In this document: piece by piece, positions 50,944 through 63,718 of the stretch
How positions within the stretch are numbered: position 1 is the stretch's first letter
Layout of the letters: each line of letters starts with the position of its first letter
Source: Ctenosaura bakeri
Lineage: Eukaryota; Chordata; Lepidosauria; Squamata; Iguanidae
Assembly: GCA_948474755.1 (NCBI GenBank)
Contig: CAOLHI010000079.1
Coordinates: 1,364,001-1,428,000, forward strand
Length of the DNA: 64,000 nucleotides
Direction of reading: 5' to 3'
The notes under the pieces: model-generated
The model's database searches: none
Told to the model about the DNA's origin: nothing
The model's input: only the letters and a program-made list of their open reading frames with translations
Program-made: the position numbers and the translations under genes

Positions 50944-53900
50944 GTAACTACTCACTCCCAAGCCCCAAATTCAAATGAATACAATTCCAGGGTATAAGAA
51001 ATTCAAAATCATTGTGAAAGTACCACTAAATGACGTATCTCTTTCTAATTACCAGATGCCAACTACTTAGTGCTTACCTAACTTATTGACATGCAGAATC
51101 TCAATTAATGGCAAAATTAAATGGCATATCACTACACCAGCTAAGAATAGTTGTTCACTGCTGAGAAGGGTAAATAGGATTTGGAGACACGAAACTGAAC
51201 AGTCCTTCTGTGCTGTTAGACTTTTCTATTTTACAATAAATATCTACAAGCTCTTTTAAAGCTTGGATTTTTACACTATTTTCCTGTGCACTGTTGTTAG
51301 GTGTGGCCTTTCTTTTTTGCTACAATTGCTCAAGTCTTGTGACACTCTTGATCTGTAAGAACCCTTCTGAAAGGCAATTGTTCTATAAATAATTTTGTTT
51401 CAGGATCTGAAAATGTTCTGGCATTACTAAACAGTATTCTTCTTAAACAAAAACATTTCAAGGGACTTTAAAAGGGTTATGCTTTGATTCAAATAAAGGA
51501 AATGAGACAATTAGCATTGTGCTTTTATTCTATGAGTTTCACAAAAAGAATATAAATAAGTTTGGCACTTTTACTGATAGACGGAAGGGAAGGCACAGCT
51601 AAATATCACATCATTAGTTTACATATTTTCAAATGAACAATACAAGTGGACAAAACTACACTATTCAAACACATACACACCCATCAGACATCCACAGTAA
51701 GCACTTGCTGACTCGTAAATCTTAAATGCTGACTCCAAAATCTTTTTTAAAAAGCATTTGGATAAAAATGCCACACACAATAATAATGTTCAATGCAGAA
51801 AAGTTAAAAGACATCAGAGAACAACATCAGGCAAAGTATATAACCATGATTTTTTTTAAAAAAAAGATGTTTTAACTGTAAATTTTGTAAGCAGTCTCTG
51901 TTATCTATGGATTGCATGGGTACGTATACTTCACCAGGCACTGTAAGACAAGTACGTCAAGAGAACTACAGCTTTTAAAAAGCTAGAAACATAGAAATCT
52001 ATAAAATAGGCCAAGTCACATAGTACTATATGTTTTGTGCATTTTCAGATGTTCCTGCCATAGGTTTCTGCTTTGTATTGTACAAATCCATATTAAGTCA
52101 CCCTTACTATTCACACTTATTTTCCATGTCCTTTCCTTTCTTTGCACAAAAAATTGCTGTGGCTTGTTCCCTCACTCTCTAATTAATGTGATTCTTTTAG
52201 TATGGAAGTGTCTAGTAGACAATGAACAGCATAAGAGTGGCTGCGGTAGTTGTATCTTGTCACATCCCACTTTTTCTTCTCCATGCTTCTTTTATCCTAT
52301 AGTGACGTCACTGCATCTTTGCTGATGGCAGATGGAGTACCCCATTACTGGATGTTCTACAGGGTAAGACTGAATATCTTTGTGACCAGATAATGGAATA
52401 TGAAACCCATGGAGTGCAACAACTGCAATCCTGCCTCCTTTTAAGATTTACTGCTTGTGGCAAGAACAGGATGTGATCTTCATTTATTTAAAGCTGAACA
52501 GCACATTACTGAACCTCACCACTTCTACAAAGACAAAACATCTAATGTAGTAGTTTGTTGTACACACTGCTCTGCTATTTATATGGGTTGGTATTATAAT
52601 CTACTGTTGTATACGGAGGAATCCACTGCAGTGATGGTTGCAGTCCCTTTCAGCAAGACAACCAAAAGTCATCTAACTCAAGCCAGAAGTTAGGTGTGAT
52701 GAGAATGAGGAGATGTATAAATGAATTGATATCCTAGCTGCCATGATATCACAGTGGATATGGGGGAAAGCAGGTTATATTCACAGTATGGTGAAACATA
52801 TATAAACAAGAAAGCAAAAACAATCAAATTAAGCTGTAATTTTCACCTTTATTGAAAACGAAAAAAATAAAGTGCTGGCAGTGGGTACTACTTTGTTTGG
52901 ATTGATGCACACATCATGTGAAAAGAGCATAAGAAGGCAGCAACAGCCATATACAATAATCTATTATTAGCAGAGTAATATATACCTTTGTTTGAATCTG
53001 CCCAAAGGCTGTGAGCATGCAGAAACAAGCACAAAAATACTGCAAGTACTACAGTATTAATTTCCCTAGACTGATAAATAACTCATTCTTATGGAATGCA
53101 ATTTCAGAAGCTTACACCACCATACCACCCTTAGTGAAGTTATAAATCTTGCATCTGAAATATAGTTTCTAAAATGCAAGTGAACAGAGGCACCTAAATG
53201 AATACAGACCACTTAACATTCGGTATCTGCAATTTAACCCACGTCACATACACACATCTCACTGATTTCAGTGGAAAATAAAGCACATTTCTGCAACTAA
53301 AATCTGTGAAATACCAGATTAGTTATTTGTTACATTTATATCTTGGCATGCTTCAAGGAGCTTAAGGGAGCCTATGTAGTACTCCTCTGCTTCCTTCTCC
53401 TTAAAACAACCCCATCAGAAACACTAGGTTCAGAGATAACCCAAGGTCTCACAGGTCATGGGTTAACAGAACTTGAATCCAACTCTCCCTAGGCCTAGCC
53501 CCACCAGTATACTATGCCTTATTTAAATATTTTCCACCATTCTGGATTTTGTTCTACTTCATACACATTCTCAATCAAGCCTAGAAATATGAATTCCTAG
53601 TTATTAAGCATTTTAGAAGAACTCCCTGTGCATGTTCAAGGAAGAGGAACCATACTTCCCTTTTTACATACAAAAAGCAGGGTTCAGATTTATGTCATCT
53701 TTTATTGTTTCTCCCTCAGAAATTCCCCAAAAAAGGAATTGTATACTGAATGGAGTATAAACATAAAGGTGAGTAACAGAAGGACATACATCTTTGAAAG
53801 GCTGAAAGGAACTATAATCAAGTTTAGTATATTCAAGGCATATTCTAATATAGGTTGGAATTTATTATTTTACCAATGATATACGCATCAGACATAGTCA

Positions 53901-55516
53901 TTTATTTTGCTTTATTCATTAAATTATCCAGTTGATTACCTTTATTTAAAAGAAGAAAATTAACATACACCCCAAAGCCAATAAATACCAAACCTATTTC
54001 TAAAATACCTTAAATGTTTTAAAATATTTATTTCAGTACCTCCAGCTAACAAACCAGGGAGTGGCACTCCGTTTGTAGACTGCATCCAAAATTGTGCAGT
54101 CTTTCCTAATTATATATGAATGCATTTGCAACATTCCTTTCAAGTATGGCACATGCTCAAGAAGCTCCAAGCTACAAATTATTCTCTATTCAGACTGGAG
54201 CACTACCAAATGTTCTTCATCAGTAATTTTTCAGACTGTTCTTTACTGAGCTATCTTCAGCTGCATATTAATCAAAAGAAGGTCCCACAGAGTTCATTTG
54301 AAACTTGCTTCTAACAAAGGCCTGAATCCAACTGCTAGTGCCCCACTGGGGTGAATCCACTGAATCAGTGGATAAGTGTTAACTTACCAAGTTCCAGTCG
54401 ATTGAAGTTGTTTACTCTAATTAGAACTAACTACTGGGTTTAGGCAACAGGATTTATTTTCTGGAAAGCATAATAAGGCAAAGCATCCAAAGAAGTTTCC
54501 ACAAAATATTTGCAAGAAATCTTAGATATGCGTGCCCCAATCTGAGGCCCAATAGGGTACATTTCAGCATAAACAGAAACTGAAAGCTGTCTATTGATCA
54601 AAACATGCAAGTTTTCCAAAAAATAAGTTTTCTATAAAATACTTTCTCTTTTAGAAAGAGTTTTTTTCAAAAAAAAAATTAAAATGTAAAATCCAGTTGC
54701 TAGTTCCAACTAGAATAGATCCATTTAATCAACTGCCAAATGTTAAATTAACACTTATATAAATCTAACAGATCCAACAGTCTATTATTCTAGATGGCAT
54801 TACCAGTTGGATTTAGAACAAAACACACAGCATTAAGAACTACACAGTTCCATATATACAAAGCCAAGGTGATACTAATCTTTTTATGTGTGTTGCAACA
54901 CAGTAACAAGGATACTGAGCTATAAAGAATGATGTATCAGAAACCTGTAGTTACAGGTTAGCAGTTTTGTATCACTTAATGTCCCTTCACATGCAATACT
55001 TTCCAATGGAGACAGCTCAAATTTTCAGTTACCAGTAATCAAAAGCTGCATAAGTAGATGGTGTACACTGATGTATAAAAGAGACTGATACTGTTATTCA
55101 GTTACTGGACAACCATAAAGCATGCTAGTAGTTTTTCTAGCAAGTAAAGCAGCTATTATATAAAATATTAAAACTAAATAATCAGCAAATGCATATTAAA
55201 TTTAACCTGACACTTCTAAAACGACTCAATATTATCCTTGACTAAGAAATTGAAACACATCACAATGATTAAACTTAACAATGAACAGGTTAGAATCCAA
55301 ATGGTTTCCCTTTGCTGAAAGAAGCTTTCCAGCAATGGCTTCCCCTATTCCCTGAACTCCTCCCCGAATCTGTTGTGGAAGGTCTCTCAACCTTCCAGAA
55401 CAGATGGGATGGGTCTACATAAGGGAGATGCAGCCACTGGAACTGTGTGTCTCTCCCACTGATAGATAGCTTCAGTTAGTAGAAAGAAACCAGTCAGATT
55501 CTACTCATCCCCATTA

Positions 55517-55651
<135 letters not shown>

Positions 55652-56460
55652 TTACAGATCTTTACAGATTTGTAATATAAAGAAATCCATAACTAGTTCA
55701 ATCTCTGTTCCTTTGAAACTTACAGTACTGTTACTGACCAAGTTTGAACTGAGTAATAATCCACTGGTTGTCAACTGTGGATATGAAGTTTCTATATTGA
55801 CAAGAAAAAAGTATATCTGGCATACTGAAATCTAGTGGGAATATTTGATTTTGAGATGGTAGCTTTCAAAATATGATTCTATAAAGGGATTGGGGGACAT
55901 GAATGTTTGCATTATAAGGAAACACAGGGCTGAACCAGTCAAAGCCTTAACATAGGGACAGAATCCAAGGCCTAAGCAACCCAACAAGTTACTAACAGAA
56001 GAAGAAAACTCTGCTAGGAAAACAGATGGAAATACTCAGGATATACTACTAAGACAGAAAAGACAGGCTAGCTCAATCCAAAAATGGTATTTAGTTTATT
56101 AAAATTGCTCTTTATCTTTTTGCCATGGCACTCTGTCTGTCTGCACAGATTCAAACAGATTTGAAATGAGGTGCTTAGATAGGTTACGTAATGGCCTCAG
56201 AAATAAAACAAGAAAAGAATTAGAACACTCCTACTTTCATTCTAGTGCATTAATTAAAATTTGGTGAGAACTGACACAAAGCCCTGACATGTCTTAGGAG
56301 AATTATAGAAAAATCCCTTTTAGAACCAGTGTCTAAAATTATAACAGTTTTAAGTCAATTTCACCACTACAAAATGATTAGATTCAAATACAGATGTGGA
56401 CATTTGCAGTCGAAGTATCAGGTAGCACAAGATAGTCACCGCTAGCCCAAGCAGACAGTA

Positions 56461-56745
56461 CAGTTCTCTCTCCACATTGGCAGGTTGGACCTTCACAAAT
56501 GTGATTATTCGCAAGGCACACATGTACCTCCTCCTGCCTTTCTCCTCCTCTTATTCCCTTGTATTTTGCCAGGTGCAGAGAAGGAAGGCGCGTGCCTGGA
56601 CAAAAGACAAGGAAATGGAGGAGGGCGCACACGTACACTTTCCTTCTCTCTTCTGGAGTTCCCATTCCCTTCCCTCTGGCCCCAGTGCTGAGAACTCACG
56701 CCAAGGCAAAAGAGAAGGAAATGGGGGAGAAAGGTTTGTGTGAAC
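56461..56745. mobile_element. Tigger-like MITE, truncated copy
   Basis: One end CAGTTCTCTCTCCACATTGG after TA, with internal TGTGATTATTCGCAAGGC matching the inner end of 49424-49976. The opposite end is lost. Confidence 0.5.
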
Positions 56746-58055
56746 AAAGGGAAACTTGAACTTTTAGTAAAAATTAAGAACTACGAAGACCTTGCAGACC
56801 AGTTGCCTGCCCACTTCCAGATAAAAAAAGAAGCCTCAGTTAAACAATCATTTCCAGTGATATGTTATTGATAACTGGATACATCTCAGAAGATTAAAAC
56901 AAATAAAAATAAATACGGGCTCATGATATCTCAATTACTTCGTGTTACTTTGAAAACTTTGTATGTTCAGTCATAAAGCAGCTTCACCAAAGTGAATGAA
57001 GCTCACTCTCAATCAGAAGTGCATAGGACTGAAGTTTCTGCATAATTATGATATAAAATTATTCAGTATAATTAGATACCTAGGTTCATTGCCATTCCTC
57101 CATATTAAAAAAAGCAAACAAACCCAACTCTAATTCTTTTATGAAAGATTATGCTTAGGTATGCATACTGTTCTTAAGACTACATAATAAACAATTGTAA
57201 CTGGCAATTTTCTTCTTTCATTTTATATTAACTTCCTCTATTTTCCTTCAGGTAACAACTTAATTTTTAAAGGTTATTACATTAGTTAACAATAAAGATT
57301 ATATAGTAAATAGCAACAAGAACAGTATTACTACTACAAAGCAGTTTGAAAAACTACAAAAACAGGACAGGTATAATGAAATTGGCCAAAATATGGTCAC
57401 TGAAGACAAACTGGTTATATAAAAAATAACTAACTGCAAACTACAAAAATGGCATTTTACATATACACTGATTTTTTTATATGATGGGCACAACTGTGTG
57501 TGGTATACACACAATATTTGAAAATTATCATATTCCAAATAATTTCTTTACCTTTCTTCCATATTCTTAACAGATAAAGCATCGGTTCACACAATGTTGT
57601 ACAAAATACATTTTTACCTTAAATAGACATAAAAGATTAGGCTATACAGTATTTGCAACTGAATCACTGCATTATTAACTTCAACAACAGCTTTCAAAAA
57701 CACTGCTTTGCTGCATCACCATCTATCTCCACTGCAGTTTTGGAAGTCTGGCATTAAGGAAGGTGAGGATAATGTAAACTTAAAATCTTTTTAACAAACT
57801 CTGTCCTGATCTCAAAAAGACACCAGATGACTCTCTGGAGAGAATCCAGAGAGCTTTAACCTCCTCCATCTCACTGGGAAAACCTGCTGGAGATGTGATT
57901 GTTAAGTTTACAAGATAGTCATGCAAAATACAGCTCATGAAGAAAACTAATGTACTCCCCCTACTTGATCATAATGGGCAGAAGGTGCTGATGTTTCATG
58001 ATATAGCCCAGAATAATCTCCAGAAAAAGAAAACCTTAAAATCATTTACTTCTGT

Positions 58056-58075
58056 CTTAGAACAAGAAAGAATTT

Positions 58076-58113
<38 letters not shown>

Positions 58114-58129
58114 TCTTTCTTGTTCTAAG
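58056..58129. repeat. Perfect 19-bp inverted repeat around an (AC)n tract
   Basis: Arm CTTAGAACAAGAAAGAATT at 58056-58074 and its exact complement at 58111-58129, separated by TTATAC and 30 bases of pure AC. Confidence 0.95.
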
Positions 58130-58140
58130 GAAGGAATAGG

Positions 58141-58384
58141 TGGGGATTGTTAGGGGGAGTTGTTTGTGGTTTTTCTACTTTTGTGAGCATTCTGTGCCCT
58201 GAACCCTTGCAAAAGTGGAGGGGCCACTATATATATGTGTGTGTGTGTGTGTGTGTACACCATACACACACACACACACACACACACATACATATAGAGT
58301 GGCCCCTCCACTTTTGCAAGGGTTCAGGGCACAGAATGCTCACAAAAGTGGAAAAATCACAAACAACTCCCCTAACAATCTCCC
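58141..58384. repeat. Long palindrome with (TG)n/(AC)n centre
   Basis: About 90 bp on each side are complementary with only a few differences (58141-58230 and 58295-58384). The centre is TG repeats facing AC repeats, which also pair, leaving only about six to ten unpaired bases. The right arm is the end of the MITE at 58297-58571; the left arm is an inverted copy of that end. Confidence 0.93.
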
Positions 58385-58571
58385 ACCCACCTATTCCCTC
58401 CTGGAGCCTGCCTCTGCCTCTTTGCCTTTTGTCTGGGTACTTGCCTTCCTTTTCCGCACCCAGCAAAACATAAGGGAATGGGAAGAGGAGAAAGGGGGAA
58501 GAAGGCACATGCACACCTCATGAATAATCAAATTTGCAAAGGTCAAACCCACAACTGTGGAGGGAGGACTG
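58297..58571. mobile_element. Tigger-like MITE, short copy
   Basis: GAGTGGCCCCTCCACTTTTG at the left after TA; ACTGTGGAGGGAGGACTG then TA at the right. Shares GGGTTCAGGG and AATAATCAAATTTGCAAA with 49424-49976. Confidence 0.7.
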
Positions 58572-58608
58572 TACACAGGGATTTCCTCTCAAACTGTTCA
58601 TTAACAAA

Positions 58609-58804
58609 GACAGAAAAAACTATGATTATGATGAATAAGCAACAAGTATTGAAGATCTTTGTGGCCCTGGAAGAACAATACTCACAAGCGCAACAGATCC
58701 ACATAAACAGCATGAAACAATTGATGGAGCATGGCAGAGCAGCCCGAGACGCAAAACCTGCCCTTGAAGATCCACTGTTCATGATTAGGAGCCAAGCATG
58801 CTAA
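58609..58804 (+). other. Unassigned short ORF, possible gag or ORF1 remnant
   Basis: An open frame of about 65 codons containing NKQQVLKIFVALEEQYSQAQ then QIHINSMKQLMEHG. It is glutamine-rich and probably helical, reminiscent of the start of a retrotransposon Gag or LINE ORF1 protein. No family motif is visible, and it may be chance. It lies just after a MITE and before the pyrimidine tract. Confidence 0.25.
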
Positions 58805-58849
58805 AGTTCAAAAGATTAAATAAGTTTCCAATTGCGTTATGACAGAAAT

Positions 58850-59297
58850 CATTCACGTTCTCCTCTACATTTCTCTTTTTTTCTCTTTCCCTTCTTTCTC
58901 CCCATACCTCTTCTTTCTACTTTAATTTTTAAAATCTCTTATTTCCACTCCCTTTACCTGCATTTTCCTCTTCCTCTCCCCTCCTCCACCTCTCTCCCAT
59001 CTTCCTTTTTCTTTTAATTTTTAATATAGTGTATATATATGATATTATTTTTCTTATTTTTATTTGCTGCTTCTTTATCTCCTCTACTTTTCTGTAACTA
59101 TTATTTTACTCACCTTTTCCTCTCACCCTCCCTGTTACTTTTTTCCTTCTTCCCTCTGAAGTTTCATCCTTCTCCATTTCTTTCTTCTCTTTTCCCCCTT
59201 TCTTATGCTTTTTTATGTTCCTTCTTCACATCCTTTTAAAATTATCCCTGCTATTAGTGTTTACTTTAGCCATTCTCTCTCTTTTCCCTCTCATCTC
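58850..59297. repeat. Pyrimidine-rich tract
   Basis: About 450 bases made nearly all of T and C on the plus strand, broken by a short TATATATATGATATTA piece near 59030. No unit repeats exactly. The ORFs of Ser, Phe and Leu are by-products. Confidence 0.85.
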
Positions 59298-59843
59298 TAG
59301 GGGAGATGTTTGGGAAGGTTCCAAGACAGTATAGTAGGCCCACTGTATTCACAAGGGATTGGATTCATGATCTCTTGTGAATACTAAAATTGACACTTTT
59401 TCAAGTTCCGATGAAAAAAATGGCAGAGGGCAGCAGCGATCACCACTGCCATGTCCCTGCTGAAGCCTGAGGGCAGACAGCAGCTCCTGGACAATGCTCC
59501 TTGCTGCCCTGCAATTGTTGGTAGTGACAGCAGCCTCGATTCTTGTCGCTTATTTTCAAGCAAACAGCCAAGATCAGGAATGACACTCTCAACAATCCTA
59601 CTGTGGCCAGCAGGTCCTGGATGAAGCTCTTTCCTGCCCTGCAATTGTAGGCAGCTGTGGCAGTCCTGATGCTGCTCACTCATTTGTAAGCGAGGAACCA
59701 GGATCAGGAACAATGCCCTCAACAAGCCCAAGGTGACCAGTAACTCCTAGATGAAGCTCCTCACTACCCTGCAATTGGTGGCTGCAGCAGTAGTCCAGAT
59801 CCTGGTCACCACGTGCAGTTCTATCCAATTCTATTCAGGCTAA

Positions 59844-60129
59844 GGGCCTTTCTGTACTACACTGCTATAGTTTTGTTATTCTAATGTATAATCTACCTGT
59901 ATATGTTTTTATTACTACTACTATCTTTGGATATGGCCAGCAGCCGCAATAAACTATATTGATTTGTTATTCCACTTTCAACATCCTGTGGAATTCTGGG
60001 GTTTGTAGTTTACTGAGGCCAAAGAGTTCTCTGGCTGTGAATGTCCCTCCCTAAACTGCAGACTTCAAGATTCCATAGGATGCTGACAATGGAATAATAG
60101 CACTATAACAGTGTAGTGCAGAAAGGCCC
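59844..60129. mobile_element. hAT-like MITE nested in the 1.7-kb element
   Basis: GGGCCTTTCTGTACTACACT at the left and, in complement, GGGCCTTTCTGCACTACACT at the right. Inner words such as GGAATTCTGGGGTTTGTAG are common to this family. The target duplication is unclear. Confidence 0.75.
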
Positions 60130-60187
60130 GAAGAAGCAAGCCACACTCTGTTCAATGCGCTCCCCCTTGCGATTCCTTGTTTCTATC

Positions 60188-60410
60188 AATCAGCCTCAAA
60201 GTTAGGGGCTGGCGGCTGAGGCAAAAGACACAAGAATTTGTGAAATAGCAGGAGGTATAGATTATTGCCATTCCACAGATTCTCACATTTCTGTGAATCA
60301 GCCTCAAGCTTCAGGGAGGGGTGGCAGTGGCAAAAGATGTGAGGATCTGTAAAATAGTGGGAAGAGTGCATTCCTATCATTTCACAGATCCTCCCATTTT
60401 GCAAATGAAC
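60188..60410. repeat. Direct duplication of about 115 bp
   Basis: Two units each start near AATCAGCCTCAA and end in CCATTCCACAGATTC or the related CATTTCACAGATCC. Identity looks like roughly 75-80 percent by eye. Confidence 0.7.
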
Positions 60411-61269
60411 ACTCATTTTGGAACAAGCCCACTGAACAAGGTGGGACTCACTTCTAGTCAACATGAATAGAAATGGATTGAACTGCAAGTGAGCAACCAG
60501 GATCATGAACAATGCCACTGCCAACAATCAGAGAGCAGCAAGGAGCTCTGTCCATGAGCTGTTGGCCACCCTGTGATTGTTGAGAGTATCATTCCCAATC
60601 CTGGTGGCTGACTTGCCAATGAATGACCAGAATCTGGACTGCTACCAACTGTCAACAATTGTAGGATGGTGAGGAGTTCTGGCCAGGAGCTGCTGGCCAC
60701 CAGGGACTGTTGAGGGCATCAGGCTTGATCATGGCCACTCTTTCACAAATGAGTGAACAGGATCAGGACTGCCCAGGGTGATATGTCCCTACGTAAACTC
60801 CTCCCCACCTTGCTATTGTTGAGGAGAGAGCAGAAAGCTCTCTTCTTGATGCCCTGCCTCCAGGGAGCACACAAAAGGCCTGCCTTCAGGTTCCTGGGCC
60901 TTGCCACCAGCTCCCCTGCTGTCCTGAGAATGGATATCAGGTAATTTAATTTTTACTTTTTTTTTTTCACTTTTCACCTCATGTAGGGTTAAGATTTGTG
61001 AATGTTGAGCTTGTTTAAACTGTGGGCCCACTGTATTTAATCTTGATTGCTCATGGAACTCAAAACACGCAAAGGTAACATTATCCTTAACTGTTTAAAT
61101 GTAGGTCTTTATGACTCACAGAGACATCCAACTGACTCATCCAACTGAGAGAGATTATACCCATTTTGCAAACAAGTACAAAAGTTATGCCAGCACTGTT
61201 CACATATTTAGGCAAACAAAGCAAATTCAAATGTTACGGTAACCTTAGGGAAATTCACAAATTCATATC

Positions 61270-62960
61270 ATTGTCTGATGATAAACTGTTCTGTTCTTCC
61301 TAAAATCAAGAAAACCATTATTTGGTGCCTTAATCCATATGTACTTTTGCAGGAAACTTTCAAAAACCAAATTGGTGAATCAATACAGAATTTCTATAGA
61401 GAGAATAGACAAACAAGTATCACCAAATCCCTCCTACTAGACACCTTAGAGGGCTTTTTGTCAAAGGAAGAGCTACTAGGAAAAAAAAAGAATGAAAGGA
61501 ATTAATTTTTGAGTAAACTGAAGATCCTGGAGCAAAAACATAGAAAATGGTTGCAATAAAACATGTAAAGAATTAGCTCAAGTCAAGTTACAACTAGAAG
61601 CTCAGTAAATTAAAAAAAAATACTTCAGCTTTAATATACTTAAAAAGAACTTATTATAAAACAGGCAACAAAATGTCAAAAATATTGGCTCATGCAGTCA
61701 AGACAAACTTAGAGGAATTTGATTTTAGATGAATTTACATCTTAGTGTACACAACTGTGTAAGTCAGAAACATCACCCCATTTAAATTTAATTATTTGGA
61801 AACCAATTTCCAAAGATGAACTCATATTTGTATTAAAAAACTAAAAATTAGGAAAACCCCAGGCACAGATGCTTATTCTGCAATATTTTAAAAAACATTT
61901 ATTGATGAACTCACCCCAAACACTCAGTGAAATTTTACTTCGGAACCTAATATAGCAAGTTGGAAACAAGGCAAACTTATTGCTATTCCAAAGCTGGGAG
62001 GTGATCCAGCTTCCACTTCATCCTACTGTTCAATCACTCTAGTAAACTTTGACTCCAAAATGTTATCTTCTATATTTGCTAAGAGAATTAACTCTTTCAT
62101 CACTGAATAGATTTCATCTGATCAAACAGGATTTATGCCTGGACAACTATATGAACCGTGAATTTAATTTACTGTGCCAACAATTCTAACTCAAAATTAA
62201 TTTTTCTCTCTCATGATGCTCTGAAGATGTTTGATTGGAGTGGGTTTATCTTTTTAAGTTTCTAGATAAAAATAATTTTGGAACTTTTTTTTATCTGTCA
62301 TATACTATGGTTCTGTCATATACCAGTCATATTATGGTTCCTCTGCATTTGTTAACGTTAATCAAATTGATTCTCATCCAACAGATTTATTAAGAGAAAG
62401 CTGACAAATCATTCTAAGGAACTACAACCCCCTTGTGTTATGGACTATGGCATATGGATTATGTTCACTCCTTAATTTATCCTTCTTAGGCAAAACTGCA
62501 TTAATAAAAATGGCCTTAGCTCCAAATTTTTTTATTTACAATTAATCCTGCTGCACTCCTCTAAGAGCCAGACTGACCAAATGGCAGAAAATGACAGAGC
62601 ACTTACTACAAACTGGGAAAAGTGGAGAGCATCCAATGTAATTAAAATTCAATCTGACCAAACAAGAGGCATTGGCAGTTCCTAACTATAACCTTTACTA
62701 GCTTTTCACATAACCAAATTCCCAGCTTCTTAGAATTTCTATACAATTATTCAAATAGAGAAGTAGACAAGAAACATCCGCCACATCTAAACATTTCCTT
62801 TATCAAATTTAATCACAAGTCTATCCACAAAATTACTAAACCCTTCCTCTTGGAATTCCTCAAAACTTGGAACCGTGAGAAAAAATTCTTGTTCCTTCTT
62901 CTTTGCCCCTTGGCTCTTTTTTAGTGCTGCCAAACTTCTGCTTTCCGGAATAAAATAGTA
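61270..62960 (+). mobile_element. L1-type LINE ORF2 remnant
   Basis: Plus-strand frames give, in the order expected for L1-clade ORF2, a FLSKEEL-type stretch near 61440-61480, a helical linker, then TPGTDAYS near 61855-61880. IDELTPN, SWKQGKLIAIPKLGGDP (near 61958-62010), SSYCSITLVNFDSKMLSSIF and ISSDQTGFMPGQ (near 62110-62145) follow. Later, weaker pieces run to about 62960. Many stops; inactive. L1-type RT copies its own mRNA, and here only a fossil remains. Confidence 0.85.
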
Positions 62961-63215
62961 AGTTCAAAGCATGGTCTCACGCAGGATATACAAAGTCGAT
63001 GGCATGATTTGTCAGGGCAGGACCATTAATAAAGAAAAAAAATCAAATTTACCTCCCATGTGATTGCTTTCACAAAAAGTTATATATCTCTAGCAAAAAA
63101 AAAGTTAGCTACTGATAGAAATAATCTTAGATCACTAACCTTATTTGAAGAATTCTGTGATAAGCCTAAAATACAAACAAGAGGACTCCTCTCTAATACA
63201 TACTCATGGTTTATG

Positions 63216-63277
63216 GAAGAACAAGTTGCTTACCTGTAACTGTGGTTCTTCGAGTGGTCATCTGTGAACTCACACAA
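63216..63277. repeat. Inverted repeat arm 1 of the DIRS-like end
   Basis: Complementary to 63473-63534 at 60 of 62 positions. It contains GCTTACCTGTAACTG, which on the minus strand is a consensus splice donor, CAGGTAAG. Confidence 0.95.
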
Positions 63278-63472
63278 ATGGGTTTCGCACCTGTGTAGAA
63301 ACAGCATCCGGAACCTTCTAGAGCCTACTGTTGGCGTTTTGGCAGTTGACCCATCCCCCATCTCCTCATGGTATATAAGCCCCCACCTCGTGTAACAGTC
63401 AGTTCCGTCACCGCATGTGTGGCCGCAACAGAACCACCGCACAGCAGGACAGATGAGGGGAGGAGGGAGGGG

Positions 63473-63534
63473 TTGTGTGAGTTCACAGATGACCACTCGA
63501 AGAACCACAGCTACAGGTAAGCAACCTGTTCTTC
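63473..63534. repeat. Inverted repeat arm 2 of the DIRS-like end
   Basis: Partner of 63216-63277; the 195-bp spacer between them is GC-richer and has a TATATAAG-like box near 63372. On the plus strand it holds CTACAGGTAAGCAAC. Confidence 0.95.
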
Positions 63535-63718
63535 TTCTCCATGGTCTCTGTGACTCACACAAATAGGAGACTAGCAAGCTGATCAAAAAGGATGGAGGGT
63601 ATGTCATGCTGCTGGACAACACTCCTATCAACTTCTGGCTTCCCCCTTTCCTTCTGATTTCCTTATGTCTCTCTCTCTCTTTTTTATCAACAGCAAGATG
63701 TAAGATAATAAATAACAT

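Larger units (their letters stand above)
59334..61033. mobile_element. 1.7-kb non-autonomous DNA element with internal tandem repeats
   Basis: Ends: GTAGGCCCACTGTATTCAC at the left and, in complement, CAGTGGGCCCACAGTTTAAA at the right, both next to TA. Inside, related blocks with CCTGCAATTGTTGG, AGGATCAGGAAC and CTCAACAA words recur between 59450-59815 and 60490-60830. A second repeat type of about 115 bp occurs twice (60188-60410). No transposase is seen. An hAT-like MITE is nested within it. Confidence 0.65.

Noticed and set aside
58860..59240. Ser/Phe/Leu-rich ORFs
   Set aside because: Produced by the pyrimidine tract.
59384..60700. ORFs of 65 to 115 codons with repeated LLxxLLVxxS-type words
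   Set aside because: The repetition follows from tandem DNA repeats in a non-autonomous DNA element, in several frames.
63230..63718. 162-codon minus-strand ORF
   Set aside because: It spans the inverted arms and spacer at the DIRS-like end, downstream of the recombinase stop, and has no motif. Probably untranslated end sequence.
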